NCBI GenBank assembly: GCA_903919625.1
Contig: CAIXIZ010000404.1
Span: 1-7,735 of the forward strand
Source of the DNA: an uncultured Verrucomicrobiota bacterium
GTDB lineage: Bacteria; Verrucomicrobiota; Verrucomicrobiia; Opitutales; Opitutaceae
DNA length: 7,735 bases
Reading direction: 5' to 3'
Shown: one piece after another, positions 1-5,798 of the stretch
How the letters are laid out: each line of letters opens with the position of its first letter
Position numbering within the stretch: position 1 is the stretch's first letter
Made by a program: the position numbers and the translations under genes
Notes under the pieces: generated by a model
What the model saw: only the letters and a program-made list of their open reading frames with translations
What the model was told of the DNA's origin: nothing
The model's database searches: none

Positions 1-464
1 ACCTGCAGTCCAACAAGGCCGGGATCGCCGCCGCCCATTTTGACCGGATCCAAAGCGTGGATAGTGACCGACTGCTCCGGCAGCTCGATCGCGCCGCCGC
101 CACCTTGGGCAGGACGCTGCCGGTGCTGCTGCAGATCAATGCGGGCAATGATCCCGCCAAATTCGGCGCCGACCTCGCCGCGGCGCCGCTTCTCCTGGGC
201 ACGGCACTCGGTTTGTCCCACCTCCGGGTGGAGGGGCTGATGACCATCGCCCCCTTGGGCGCAACGCCGGCCGAAACCGCTGCACAGGCCAGCCGCACGT
301 TTGAGAACCTGCGGGTCCTGCGCGATGAATTGGCCGCCCGTTTTGGCACGCCCCTGCGGGAGCTTTCCATGGGCATGACCGGCGATCTCGAACCAGCCAT
401 CGCCGCCGGCAGTACCCTTGTTCGCGTCGGGACCGCGCTTTTCGGTGTCCGAGGCCAGGACTGA
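1..464 (+). CDS. yggS: YggS/PLPBP-family pyridoxal-phosphate homeostasis protein, 3' part
   Basis: The gene is cut by the left edge; the first whole codon is at position 3 and 153 residues remain, so roughly the first 75 residues of a ~230-residue family member are missing. The missing part would hold the PLP-binding lysine. Visible family motifs, in order, are LQSNKA at the left edge, SVDS, QINAGNDPAKFG, GLMTIAP, and the C-terminal signature SMGMTGDLEPAI followed by GSTLVRVGTALFG. These mark the single-domain alanine-racemase-like TIM barrel that buffers cytosolic PLP and affects amino- and keto-acid balance. No separate catalytic reaction is firmly known for the family. An apparent GTG start at 57 is simply an internal valine (the V of SVDS). 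The downstream gene aroE lies 103 bp away on the same strand. The identification is firm from the C-terminal signature. Confidence 0.93.
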   Translation, partial: LQSNKAGIAAAHFDRIQSVDSDRLLRQLDRAAATLGRTLPVLLQINAGNDPAKFGADLAAAPLLLGTALGLSHLRVEGLMTIAPLGATPAETAAQASRTFENLRVLRDELAARFGTPLRELSMGMTGDLEPAIAAGSTLVRVGTALFGVRGQD

Positions 465-567
465 CCGGTCCGGCCGCGGGCAGGGTGGGGAGGGGCCGAA
501 CTGGCGACTGGCAGATTTTCACCTTTCACCCATCCGGTTTCTCCTGTCTCCTGCTGCCACCACCACG

Positions 568-1485
568 ATGATCGACCCAGTCCACACCCTTGCCGATCTT
601 GCGGCGTGGTCCTACGCCGGCACCTCCCTGGCGGTCCTGGGGCATCCCATCGCCCACTCCGTGAGCCCGCCGATGCACAATGCGGCACTCGCCCGGCTGG
701 CGGCCCGGAACCCGCTCTTTGCGCACTGGCGTTATTTCCGCTTTGATGTGCCACCCGATGAGCTGCCGCGCGCGCTCAAGCTCCTGCATGCCAAAAAATT
801 TCACGGCCTTAACCTGACGGTTCCCCACAAGGTGCTGGCCTTCGAGCGGGTGGCCACCGTGGATCCTGCCGCCCAGCCGGCTGGTGCGGTCAATACCCTC
901 CTCCGCACCGATGCTGGCTGGCATGGCTTCAACACCGATGGCCATGGCCTGGCCGCCGCCATCCACGAGGAGCTCCGCCGCGATCTGGCCGGTGCCCATG
1001 TGCTCCTGCTCGGGGCCGGCGGTGCCGCACGCGCCGCCGCGGTCGAATGCCTCCACCGTGGCTGTGCCGCGCTTTGGATCGCCAACCGCACCCGCCCCCA
1101 TCTCAAGGTACTGCTGGAACAGCTGACCCCGTTCGCCGGTTCAATACCGTTGCACGGGTTGACACTGGACGAACTCGCCAAGCAGGCAGCGGGTGGTCTC
1201 CCGGCTCATGCCATCATCATCAATGCCACCAGTTCCGGCCTGCGGGCCAACGATGCGCCGCCCGTTGACCTCGCCCGCCTGCCGCGCCCGGCCGCGGTGT
1301 TCGACATGATTTACAACCCGCCGCTCACCCCGCTGTTGCGGGCGGCCGGCGAACTCGGTCTGCCGCATGCCAATGGGCTTGCCATGCTCGTCCACCAGGG
1401 GGCCAAGGCGCTCGAACTCTGGAGCGGCGCCCCGGTGCCGGTCGGCACGATGCGGGCCGCCGCCGAGGCCGCACTGGCGAAGTGA
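568..1485 (+). CDS. aroE: Shikimate dehydrogenase (NADP+)
   Basis: A protein of 305 residues that reduces 3-dehydroshikimate to shikimate with NADPH, the fourth step of the shikimate pathway, in the cytosol. The N-terminal substrate domain has LGHPIAHSVSPPMHN (24-38), with the shikimate-binding serines, and LNLTVPHK with catalytic Lys88. AVNT (107-110) and GFNTDG with catalytic Asp124 follow. The Rossmann domain shows GAGGAARA (149-156) and NRT (173-175), the usual clamp for the NADP 2'-phosphate. VFDMIYNPPLTPLL and a C-terminal GLAMLVHQGAKA complete the fold. It is about 30 residues longer than E. coli AroE, with some 20 extra residues before the first motif. The frame stays open up to 418, inside yggS, but the ATG at 568 was chosen because the extra upstream residues are low-complexity and match no part of the family. 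No Shine-Dalgarno is visible; the stretch before the ATG is pyrimidine-rich. Confidence 0.95.
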   Translation: MIDPVHTLADLAAWSYAGTSLAVLGHPIAHSVSPPMHNAALARLAARNPLFAHWRYFRFDVPPDELPRALKLLHAKKFHGLNLTVPHKVLAFERVATVDPAAQPAGAVNTLLRTDAGWHGFNTDGHGLAAAIHEELRRDLAGAHVLLLGAGGAARAAAVECLHRGCAALWIANRTRPHLKVLLEQLTPFAGSIPLHGLTLDELAKQAAGGLPAHAIIINATSSGLRANDAPPVDLARLPRPAAVFDMIYNPPLTPLLRAAGELGLPHANGLAMLVHQGAKALELWSGAPVPVGTMRAAAEAALAK

Positions 1486-1494
1486 GCCTGCCCG

Positions 1495-1522
1495 GTCACC
1501 GGGGTGAACCTTTCCCGGTGAC
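1495..1522. terminator. Hairpin between convergent aroE and exonuclease genes
   Basis: A perfect 8-bp inverted repeat, GTCACCGG (1495-1502) and CCGGTGAC (1515-1522), with a 12-nt loop. It lies in the 43-bp gap between the aroE stop and the stop of the opposing exonuclease. Neither side has a clean T-run: a T-rich stretch follows only some 20 nt later on the plus strand. It may act as a two-way transcription end or mRNA 3' stabiliser. That role is inferred from position. Confidence 0.4.
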
Positions 1523-1528
1523 TTGCGT

Positions 1529-2215
1529 TCAAAATAATTTTCCCTGGATCAGGGCGTCGCGCTTGCCCCCGTCGGGGGTGCTGAGGGCGAGCAGCTGCAG
1601 GGTGGTGAGCGCGGCGAGCCCGGGCGCTCGTGCAAGCTCGGTCAGCAGAAGCGCGCCGGCCAGGGCGTCGTAGAGCGCGGCATGGTAGTGCCGGCGATCC
1701 GACGGACAATGTTCGGCCGCAAGCGTGTCCAGCCGGGCTTGCAGACCGCGGCCGACGATGAGATCGCCCAGCTTGGCGGAGGGCAGCGTGGGAAAAAGCG
1801 CCGGATAGAGCCGGCCGGTGTCGATCCATGGACCCCAGTCGGTCGTGGCTTCCCCGGGCCGCGCGAAGTTGGGCGAGGGGCGCGGGTAGGGCCAGACGGA
1901 CTTGAGCAGCGCGTTTTCCACCCCGGCAAAATGCGCGGCCAGCGGTCCAGTCTCGCGCAGACCCGCGAAAAGCTCCCAATCCTCCGTGAGCGGAGCGCAG
2001 GCAGAGAGGGTGTCCTCCCGCAAGCCATGCAGGGCGGTGTCTTCCGGGCGCACATGGCCGCGTGGCCGGCACAGGCGGGTGTGGGTGCGGTGCATCGCCG
2101 CGCCGCACACGGTGACCACGCCGTACTCGAGCACGCCCGTGGCCAGGCTCCCCTCGAAATCCAGAAAATGAATTGGTTGTTCGGTCCAGATGTTACCCAC
2201 CCCTCCACGGAACAC
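1529..2215 (-). CDS. DnaQ-like (DEDDh) 3'-5' exonuclease domain protein
   Basis: A protein of about 228 residues made almost wholly of an RNase-H-fold exonuclease domain related to DNA polymerase III epsilon. Exo I is visible as FLDFEG (Asp19, Glu21). Exo III is HYHAALYDA (His178 and Asp183, the DEDDh spacing). The Exo II position reads AAHFAGVENALL, where the usual second Asp aligns with Glu100. Between Exo II and Exo III is a longer proline-rich stretch (108-130, with PYPRPSP and TTDWGPWIDTGRLY) that I take as subfamily-specific. The likely reaction is removal of 3' nucleotides from DNA or RNA with two metal ions; substrate and partner cannot be told. The start is unsure: the GTG at 2215 is used here, but a GGAGG at 2202-2206 lies inside the proposed coding region, upstream of codons 6 to 9, so a later start is possible. 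It is convergent with aroE and divergent from hisN. Confidence 0.85.
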   Translation of the reverse strand: MFRGGVGNIWTEQPIHFLDFEGSLATGVLEYGVVTVCGAAMHRTHTRLCRPRGHVRPEDTALHGLREDTLSACAPLTEDWELFAGLRETGPLAAHFAGVENALLKSVWPYPRPSPNFARPGEATTDWGPWIDTGRLYPALFPTLPSAKLGDLIVGRGLQARLDTLAAEHCPSDRRHYHAALYDALAGALLLTELARAPGLAALTTLQLLALSTPDGGKRDALIQGKLF

Positions 2216-2280
2216 CCGCTGCCTGAAAAACCGAAGCTTTTTTCCGTGTCATCCGGCGGGGGGGCAGACAGCATGGCCCG
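2216..2280. promoter_or_regulatory. Divergent spacer between exonuclease and hisN
   Basis: This 65-bp gap must hold the starts of two opposite transcripts, unless they begin inside the flanking genes. It contains an A-run (2226-2230) and a T-run (2238-2243) around an AAGCTT. Read on the minus strand this gives a small hairpin with a TTCG loop closed by a C-G pair, which would lie in the exonuclease mRNA leader. I see no convincing -35/-10 pair on either strand. A G-run at 2257-2264 lies 17-24 nt ahead of the hisN GTG. Confidence 0.3.
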
Positions 2281-3063
2281 GTGGACCTGACGTCCTACCG
2301 CTCGTTCATCACCGAACTCGCCGAAAAAAGCGGCGATTTCATCCGCCCATTTTTCGGCGCACCCGGTCTCGTCGTCGAGACCAAGGCCGACCAGTCGCCG
2401 GTGACCGCCGCCGACCGTGGCGCGGAGGAGTTGTTGCGCGCGCTCATCGCCAAAAAATTTCCCGGGCACGGCATTGTCGGCGAGGAGTTCGGCGGAGACC
2501 GGGCGGATGCCGAATGGGTCTGGATGCTGGACCCCATCGACGGGACCAAGTCGTTTATCAGCGGAGTTCCGCTGTGGGGCACGCTGATCGCGCTGCTGCA
2601 CCAGGGGCAGCCGGTGTTGGGTGCCATCCACCAGCCGGTGCTCCGACAGCTGATGCTCGGCGACGGCAGCTCCACCGTGCTCAACGGCCGTGCCGTACGC
2701 CTGCGCGAGTGTGCGCGGATTGCGGACGCCACCTTGCTGACTAGCGATCCGCTCAACCCGGCGGCTTATCAGCCGGGGGCGGCGTTTGACGCGTTGGCCC
2801 GCCGCGCGCGGCTCGTGCGCACCTGGGGGGACTGTTATGGCTACCTTTTGCTCGCCAGCGGCTGGGCCGACATCATGTGCGACCCGGTGATGAACCCCTG
2901 GGACATTGCCGCGTTGGTGCCGGTGGTGCGCGGGGCGGGCGGCGTTATCACCGACTGGCAGGGTGGCCCGGCCTATCCCGCCCGGTCGATCGTGGCCGCC
3001 TCGGCCCGGTTGCACTCCGAAGTCATCGCAGCACTCAACCCGGCGGGCGGGGGTGAAAAATGA
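2281..3063 (+). CDS. hisN: Histidinol-phosphatase, inositol-monophosphatase family (HisN-type)
   Basis: A protein of 260 residues with all Mg2+-dependent IMPase-family signatures: GEEF (Glu68), WMLDPIDGTKSF (Asp84, Asp87) and NPWDIAAL (Asp208). The stretch RTWGDCYGYLLLASGWADIM (180-199), running straight into CDP, and GAGGVITDW near the C-terminus are typical of HisN-type histidinol-phosphatases rather than inositol phosphatases. The expected reaction is histidinol phosphate to histidinol plus phosphate, the penultimate step of histidine synthesis. The start is a GTG at 2281. An ATG at 2273 is out of frame and opens a five-codon ORF, ending at 2290, that overlaps the hisN start. No other his gene is visible; IMPase-type hisN is often unlinked from the his operon. 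The gene 40 bp downstream on the same strand may be read through. Some other sugar- or inositol-phosphate substrate cannot be excluded. Confidence 0.85.
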   Translation: MDLTSYRSFITELAEKSGDFIRPFFGAPGLVVETKADQSPVTAADRGAEELLRALIAKKFPGHGIVGEEFGGDRADAEWVWMLDPIDGTKSFISGVPLWGTLIALLHQGQPVLGAIHQPVLRQLMLGDGSSTVLNGRAVRLRECARIADATLLTSDPLNPAAYQPGAAFDALARRARLVRTWGDCYGYLLLASGWADIMCDPVMNPWDIAALVPVVRGAGGVITDWQGGPAYPARSIVAASARLHSEVIAALNPAGGGEK

Positions 3064-3103
3064 GGCTTGCAGTCTCCCGGACGTTTCCCCAAGTGTGGCG
3101 GTC

Positions 3104-3811
3104 ATGAAACCCCGGTGGCTTATCCCCATCTGTCTTGCGGCCGTGGCGATCGCGAACGCGGAGCAATCCAGAATCTGGACAGATAAGAAAGGCCGCACCA
3201 TCAGCGGCGAGTATGTGGAGGCCAATGTGCAATATGTGACAGTACGGCTGGACAATGGCCGGACGGTACAAATTGACCGGTCCACGCTCTCAGCTGACGA
3301 TCTGGCCTATGCCGACAAGATGGTGGGCAGCAAGCCCATCGAGGTAAAATTGGAAGTCAGCCGGGCCAAGTTTGGCTCCTCGGTGACCGAGACCAAAGCG
3401 AAAGTCATCACTTCCGAACAATGGGGCTATGAGGTGGTGCTGAACAACCAATCGCTGCAGACGGGAAAGAATCTGCGGGTGGATTACCAGCTCTACGTCC
3501 GCACGGGTGTGGTCGGTGGCGTGAGCAGCACTGGCAAACTCGTCAACCGCTCGGGATCGGCTCCCATCGATCACATTGAGAGCAACGGGAAGGCCTCCAT
3601 CCGCACCTCCGCGACCACCCTCAAGACGGACGTGATGCAGCCCGGTTGGGTGAGAAGCGATGAAACCGGTGACCAAGATATCACTGACCGGCTGGAAGGC
3701 ATCTGGGTGCGGGTCTACCAGGACAACAAGATAATCACAGAATACGTCTCCAACGAAGCCTTTCGCAAGAACGGCTGGCCGATCACTGTTTCTGGCCGAC
3801 GGGGCGGATAG
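3104..3811 (+). CDS. Secreted SHD1-like domain protein of unknown function
   Basis: A protein of 235 residues. Residues 1-19 form a Sec signal peptide: MKPRW, a hydrophobic core, and a likely cut after ANA. The mature protein opens with RIWTDKKGRTISGEYVEA and continues through VTVRLDNGRTVQIDRSTLS to about residue 72. This pattern resembles the SLA1 homology domain 1 (SHD1) modules common in secreted proteins of Verrucomicrobiota and Planctomycetota. Residues 80-235 form a beta-rich second domain that I do not recognise, with only one Cys in the whole sequence, in the signal peptide. The frame is open back to 2906 inside hisN, but the ATG at 3104 gives the signal peptide. Its base use is visibly less GC-rich than hisN, with more AA/AT-ending codons. 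Its stop lies one base from the stop of the opposing gene. Function unknown; an exported binding or structural role is a guess. Confidence 0.82.
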   Translation: MKPRWLIPICLAAVAIANAEQSRIWTDKKGRTISGEYVEANVQYVTVRLDNGRTVQIDRSTLSADDLAYADKMVGSKPIEVKLEVSRAKFGSSVTETKAKVITSEQWGYEVVLNNQSLQTGKNLRVDYQLYVRTGVVGGVSSTGKLVNRSGSAPIDHIESNGKASIRTSATTLKTDVMQPGWVRSDETGDQDITDRLEGIWVRVYQDNKIITEYVSNEAFRKNGWPITVSGRRGG

Positions 3812-3830
3812 CCTATGGTGCGGCTCCGCC
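3803..3830. terminator. Hairpin spanning the two convergent stop codons
   Basis: GGCGGATAGCC (3803-3813) can pair with GGCTCCGCC (3822-3830) as a 9-bp stem with a two-base bulge and an 8-nt loop. The stop of the plus-strand SHD1-like gene (3809-3811) lies in the left arm; the stop of the minus-strand gene (3813-3815) runs from the arm into the loop. No clean T-run follows on either side. As the genes leave one base between them, this is the only visible candidate for ending both transcripts. Confidence 0.4.
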
Positions 3831-4571
3831 GGCCGCCGCCTGTTTCTTGGCCGTCTGTTCGGTTGCAAAATCCTTGGTCATTTGCTGTACCTTGGGCATC
3901 GCCGCCATGATACGCGGAGTCATGATCTCCGTCATTTTCTGCTGCAGGTCGGGCGTCTTGTCGACCATTGCCTGGCCCACCGGAGTGCTGTAAAACGCGG
4001 CCTGGGCCTGGAGTTCCTCTTTGGTGAAAACCTCGCTGTACGCCTTGGCGATGTCGGGACGCATCGCGTCGGCGTTCAATTCGGCAAACATCGTGTCCAT
4101 CAGCCGGGCTTGGAAAGCCTGCAGATCCTCTGAATTGCCGGCTCCGCCCGTCTGAGCGGCAAGCTGCTTCACCATGTTGGCCGCCGCCTTTTTCTGCTGT
4201 TCCATAATCCGATCCATCATCTGGTTGAACTTCATCTTGTTCAAAACCTCCTCGGCATCGGCCAGCGTCGCCTTCGTGTTGTCCGAGGTGGACGTGCCAA
4301 TGACGCTGCCAGAGAGATGGACGTTTGCTGACTGGCCGTTCTTCGTGAGCACCAGGACGTCCTCGGCCGGGTGATAGTCGGTGAGCTTCCAGCCGGCAAA
4401 GTTGTCCCCGATGGACACCCACGCGGTGTCCCCACCGGGTGCGGCGAGAGCGAAACGGCGTTCGTTGCCGGTGGAGAGCATCCCGCGAAGCTCCAGCTGC
4501 GGAGGCGTCTCCGCTTTGGCGACCAAAACCAGCACACCAAACAAGGCGGCAAGGGAACGCGGGGAGATCAT
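3813..4571 (-). CDS. Secreted DUF2059 domain protein
   Basis: A protein of 252 residues. The signal peptide is MISPRSLAALFGVLVLVAKA, with a likely cut after AKA at residue 20. Residues 22-92 form a small beta-rich module (ELRGML, WVSIGDNFAGWKL, VLVLTKNGQ) like the short 'gap/anchor' domains of many verrucomicrobial exported proteins. Residues about 105-140 are helical, rich in Met, Lys and Gln. Residues 155-235 are DUF2059, shown by its helical pattern with FTKEELQAQAAFYSTPVGQ in the middle. The end is low-complexity (KKQAAAGGAAP). DUF2059 has no known activity; its members are exported helical proteins. An in-frame ATG at 4679 would add 36 residues before the signal peptide, so the 4571 ATG was preferred. 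It follows ygfZ by 111 bp on the same strand, with no Shine-Dalgarno. Confidence 0.85.
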   Translation of the reverse strand: MISPRSLAALFGVLVLVAKAETPPQLELRGMLSTGNERRFALAAPGGDTAWVSIGDNFAGWKLTDYHPAEDVLVLTKNGQSANVHLSGSVIGTSTSDNTKATLADAEEVLNKMKFNQMMDRIMEQQKKAAANMVKQLAAQTGGAGNSEDLQAFQARLMDTMFAELNADAMRPDIAKAYSEVFTKEELQAQAAFYSTPVGQAMVDKTPDLQQKMTEIMTPRIMAAMPKVQQMTKDFATEQTAKKQAAAGGAAP

Positions 4572-4682
4572 GGTGGGTGGGATGGGTGAGGGCCGAAAGG
4601 CCGGACCAGTCTGTTGGAATTGGGTCCAGGCACAAGCCGAAACTCTCCCTGGGCGGGGCTTCGGATCCATATCGGCCATGGT
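4572..4682 (-). other. Spacer between ygfZ and the DUF2059 gene
   Basis: A 111-bp gap. It contains a short perfect hairpin, GGCC-GAAA-GGCC (4591-4602), with a GNRA-type loop, and a weaker inverted repeat, AAGCC (4634-4638) with GGCTT (4657-4661), just past the ygfZ stop. Neither has a T-run in the minus direction. I see no clear promoter and no separate gene. Confidence 0.3.
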
Positions 4683-5612
4683 TTACTGCGATGCGCCCAA
4701 ATGCATCATGGCGGGTGAGCCGGGCGCATCGCTCAGCGGTGCCGCCGGGGACAGGCCCAGCAAAGTGACCATGGCGAGCCCGATGAATCCGCCGGCATCG
4801 TCCGCCACCCGCGAACGCAGTTCCCCAATTTTTTTGTCCCCTTGGTACAACGGTCCGGGCAGGCCCGCAGGCGGTGGTCCTTTCCCCACCACTCGCATGA
4901 GGCGGCGACGGATGGTTCCGGTCCGCAAGCGAGCCATTACTTCCTGGCCGAGGTAGCAGCCTTTCGTGGAGGATACCGCCACGGTGTCGAGCCCTCCTTC
5001 GAACGGGAGGTCACCTGGGCCAAGGTCCGTCGGGATGGCGGGAACCCCGGCTGCGATCCGCATCTGCTCCATCCTGGCGGCGGAAATATCCGGTACCGCG
5101 CTGGCTTCGGCCGGGACCGGTGGCGGTGGGCCAGACGTGAGCCATTCCCAATTGGCCTGGCCTCCCCGCCGCCCGCAAAACAGGAAACCATTTTCATGGC
5201 AGGCAAAGGTCGTTGGCGGCGGCAGGCGGTCGCCCCATTGCGCCTGTGCGGCTACCGCGCCCAGGCTCACGCCCTGCCAGCCGGCCGTGCTGTCCTCGAC
5301 GGTCACATCGTCTGCGATGATGTGATTTTCCAAATGACTGCGGATGACGTTTGCGGTTGAATAATAACTGATGAGCCAAACCTCCTGTGGCCCGGCTACG
5401 AGGGCAAAACTGTCGCCCAGCACTCTGCCTTTGTGGTTTAACCACAGCCCGTAAACGGCTGCGGATCTGACACCGGGGGGGAGCAAATCCTGGGAGAACT
5501 GGCCTTGCAAAAAGCTCAGGGCGTCTTCCCCTCGCACGCGCAGCACGGCCGCCGGTGACCAGACATGTCGCCAGGACGCCCCGGGGGCGGGAAAATTATT
5601 AAAGCTTAACAC
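4683..5612 (-). CDS. ygfZ: YgfZ/GcvT-family folate-binding protein (Fe-S cluster maintenance)
   Basis: A protein of 309 residues with the family hallmark KGCYLGQE (217-224), whose cysteine (Cys219) is the conserved functional residue. Earlier motifs are FLQGQFSQDL (34-43), LNHKGRVLGDSFAL (58-71) and PFEGGLD (203-209), which fit the tetrahydrofolate-binding, aminomethyltransferase-like fold. Bacterial YgfZ and mitochondrial IBA57 aid assembly or repair of certain Fe-S proteins, such as MiaB, in a folate-dependent way. The C-terminal ~20 residues past GLAMVTLLGL are Pro/Ala-rich and poorly conserved-looking. The start is a GTG at 5612. A minus-strand TATAGA at 5618-5623 leaves only five bases before it, which suggests a leaderless mRNA. 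It is divergent from the DAHP synthase region and may be read through into the DUF2059 gene. No direct link to that neighbour is evident. Confidence 0.92.
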   Translation of the reverse strand: MLSFNNFPAPGASWRHVWSPAAVLRVRGEDALSFLQGQFSQDLLPPGVRSAAVYGLWLNHKGRVLGDSFALVAGPQEVWLISYYSTANVIRSHLENHIIADDVTVEDSTAGWQGVSLGAVAAQAQWGDRLPPPTTFACHENGFLFCGRRGGQANWEWLTSGPPPPVPAEASAVPDISAARMEQMRIAAGVPAIPTDLGPGDLPFEGGLDTVAVSSTKGCYLGQEVMARLRTGTIRRRLMRVVGKGPPPAGLPGPLYQGDKKIGELRSRVADDAGGFIGLAMVTLLGLSPAAPLSDAPGSPAMMHLGASQ

Positions 5613-5617
5613 GTTGA

Positions 5618-5623
5618 TCTATA
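5618..5623 (-). promoter_or_regulatory. Probable -10 box for ygfZ
   Basis: On the minus strand this reads TATAGA, five of six matches to TATAAT. It ends five bases from the ygfZ GTG, so transcription would begin at about the start codon. No good -35 lies 16-18 bp upstream (the hexamer there reads about CTCGGT). The box overlaps the plus-strand TATAAT, so two polymerases could not use both at once. Confidence 0.4.
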
Positions 5624-5625
5624 AT
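5620..5625 (+). promoter_or_regulatory. Consensus -10 (TATAAT) for the DAHP synthase leader
   Basis: A perfect TATAAT in an AT-rich island within GC-rich DNA. The expected start of transcription is about 5632. The -35 is weak: TTATTA at 5596-5601, with an 18-bp spacer, matches three of six. The box lies 253 bp before the DAHP synthase ATG, which leaves a long leader. An AT-only palindrome, TTAATATTAA, sits at 5629-5638 over the likely start point. Confidence 0.5.
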
Positions 5626-5637
5626 TAGTTAATATTA

Positions 5638-5733
5638 ATGACCGAGCTTTTGTTTGACCTACGTTGGAACAAAGCTATCACTTTGCCATTCCAATTTCTC
5701 CACTTCTCCCGCTTAGCGGGAGTTTTGGGGTAA
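5638..5733 (+). CDS. Possible Phe-rich leader peptide upstream of DAHP synthase
   Basis: An ATG at 5638 opens 31 codons ending at TAA 5731-5733. It contains four Phe codons (6, 18, 20, 23), three within six codons in the stretch PFQFLHF, plus one Trp (codon 10) and seven Leu. There is no Shine-Dalgarno, and the ATG would lie only about six bases from the predicted transcript start. The last Phe codon (5704-5706) meets the 5' arm of the first hairpin, and the stop lies 14 nt before the large hairpin at 5748. This layout is that of attenuator leader peptides such as that of pheA, but AT-rich DNA produces Phe and Leu codons easily. Translation is unproven, and conservation in relatives would decide it. 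Confidence 0.35.
   Translation: MTELLFDLRWNKAITLPFQFLHFSRLAGVLG
5645..5676 (+). promoter_or_regulatory. Imperfect dyad in the DAHP synthase leader (operator or RNA hairpin)
   Basis: AGCTTTTGTT (5645-5654) and AACAAAGCT (5668-5676) are inverted copies apart from one missing A, with a 13-bp centre. As DNA it could be an operator, placed 20-50 bp after the TATAAT and across the possible second promoter. As RNA it would be the first of three successive leader hairpins. I cannot name a regulator for it. Confidence 0.35.
5654..5681 (+). promoter_or_regulatory. Possible second promoter toward DAHP synthase
   Basis: TTGACC (5654-5659, five of six to TTGACA) and TATCAC (5676-5681, four of six) are 16 bp apart. 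Its start would be near 5688, still ahead of both terminator-like hairpins but inside the possible leader ORF, so it would give a transcript that bypasses the leader start codon. It is an alternative to the TATAAT at 5620. Confidence 0.35.
5706..5726 (+). terminator. First leader hairpin with TTTT (attenuator arm)
   Basis: CTCCCGC (5706-5712), loop TTA, GCGGGAG (5716-5722), followed at once by TTTT. It has the form of a small intrinsic terminator pointing to DAHP synthase. A second copy of the 5' arm, CTCCCGCTT, at 5805-5813 could take the GCGGGAG arm instead, so the hairpin may be one of two exclusive states. It overlaps codons 23-29 of the possible leader peptide. Confidence 0.5.
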
Positions 5734-5747
5734 CTAAGAAAGCAAAT

Positions 5748-5785
5748 GCCCGGTCGCTTAGGGGTAGGCGACCGGGCAACTTTTT
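5748..5785 (+). terminator. Large leader hairpin with T-run (candidate attenuator terminator)
   Basis: GCCCGGTCGC (5748-5757) pairs perfectly with GCGACCGGGC (5768-5777). The inner TTA and TAG extend the stem to 13 pairs, one of them G-T, around a GGGG loop. AAC and then TTTTT (5781-5785) follow. GCAAA (5742-5746) and TTTGC (5783-5787) could zip the base further, at the cost of the T-run. The T-run lies only on the plus-strand 3' side, so it would stop transcription before DAHP synthase. The three-base offset before the T-run may lower efficiency. Confidence 0.55.
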
Positions 5786-5798
5786 GCCAAAATTGCAA

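Noticed and set aside
418..567. An upstream in-frame extension of aroE overlapping yggS
   Set aside because: The added 50 residues resemble no AroE N-terminus, and the overlap with yggS would be large. The ATG at 568 leads directly into the conserved domain.
1642..3285. A 547-codon open frame on the minus strand across hisN
   Set aside because: It is antisense to hisN and overlaps the exonuclease out of frame. Its protein is Arg/Pro/Gly-rich with no family motifs, as expected for a shadow frame in GC-rich DNA.
4572..4679. A longer start for the DUF2059 protein at the ATG at 4679
   Set aside because: It would place 36 polar residues before a clear signal peptide beginning at the 4571 ATG.
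5706..5785. The leader hairpins as an integron attC site, REP element or T-box
   Set aside because: The core-site and integrase signals of attC and the conserved T-box sequence are absent. A REP-like repeat cannot be judged from one copy, and the T-runs lie on only one side, which favours terminators.
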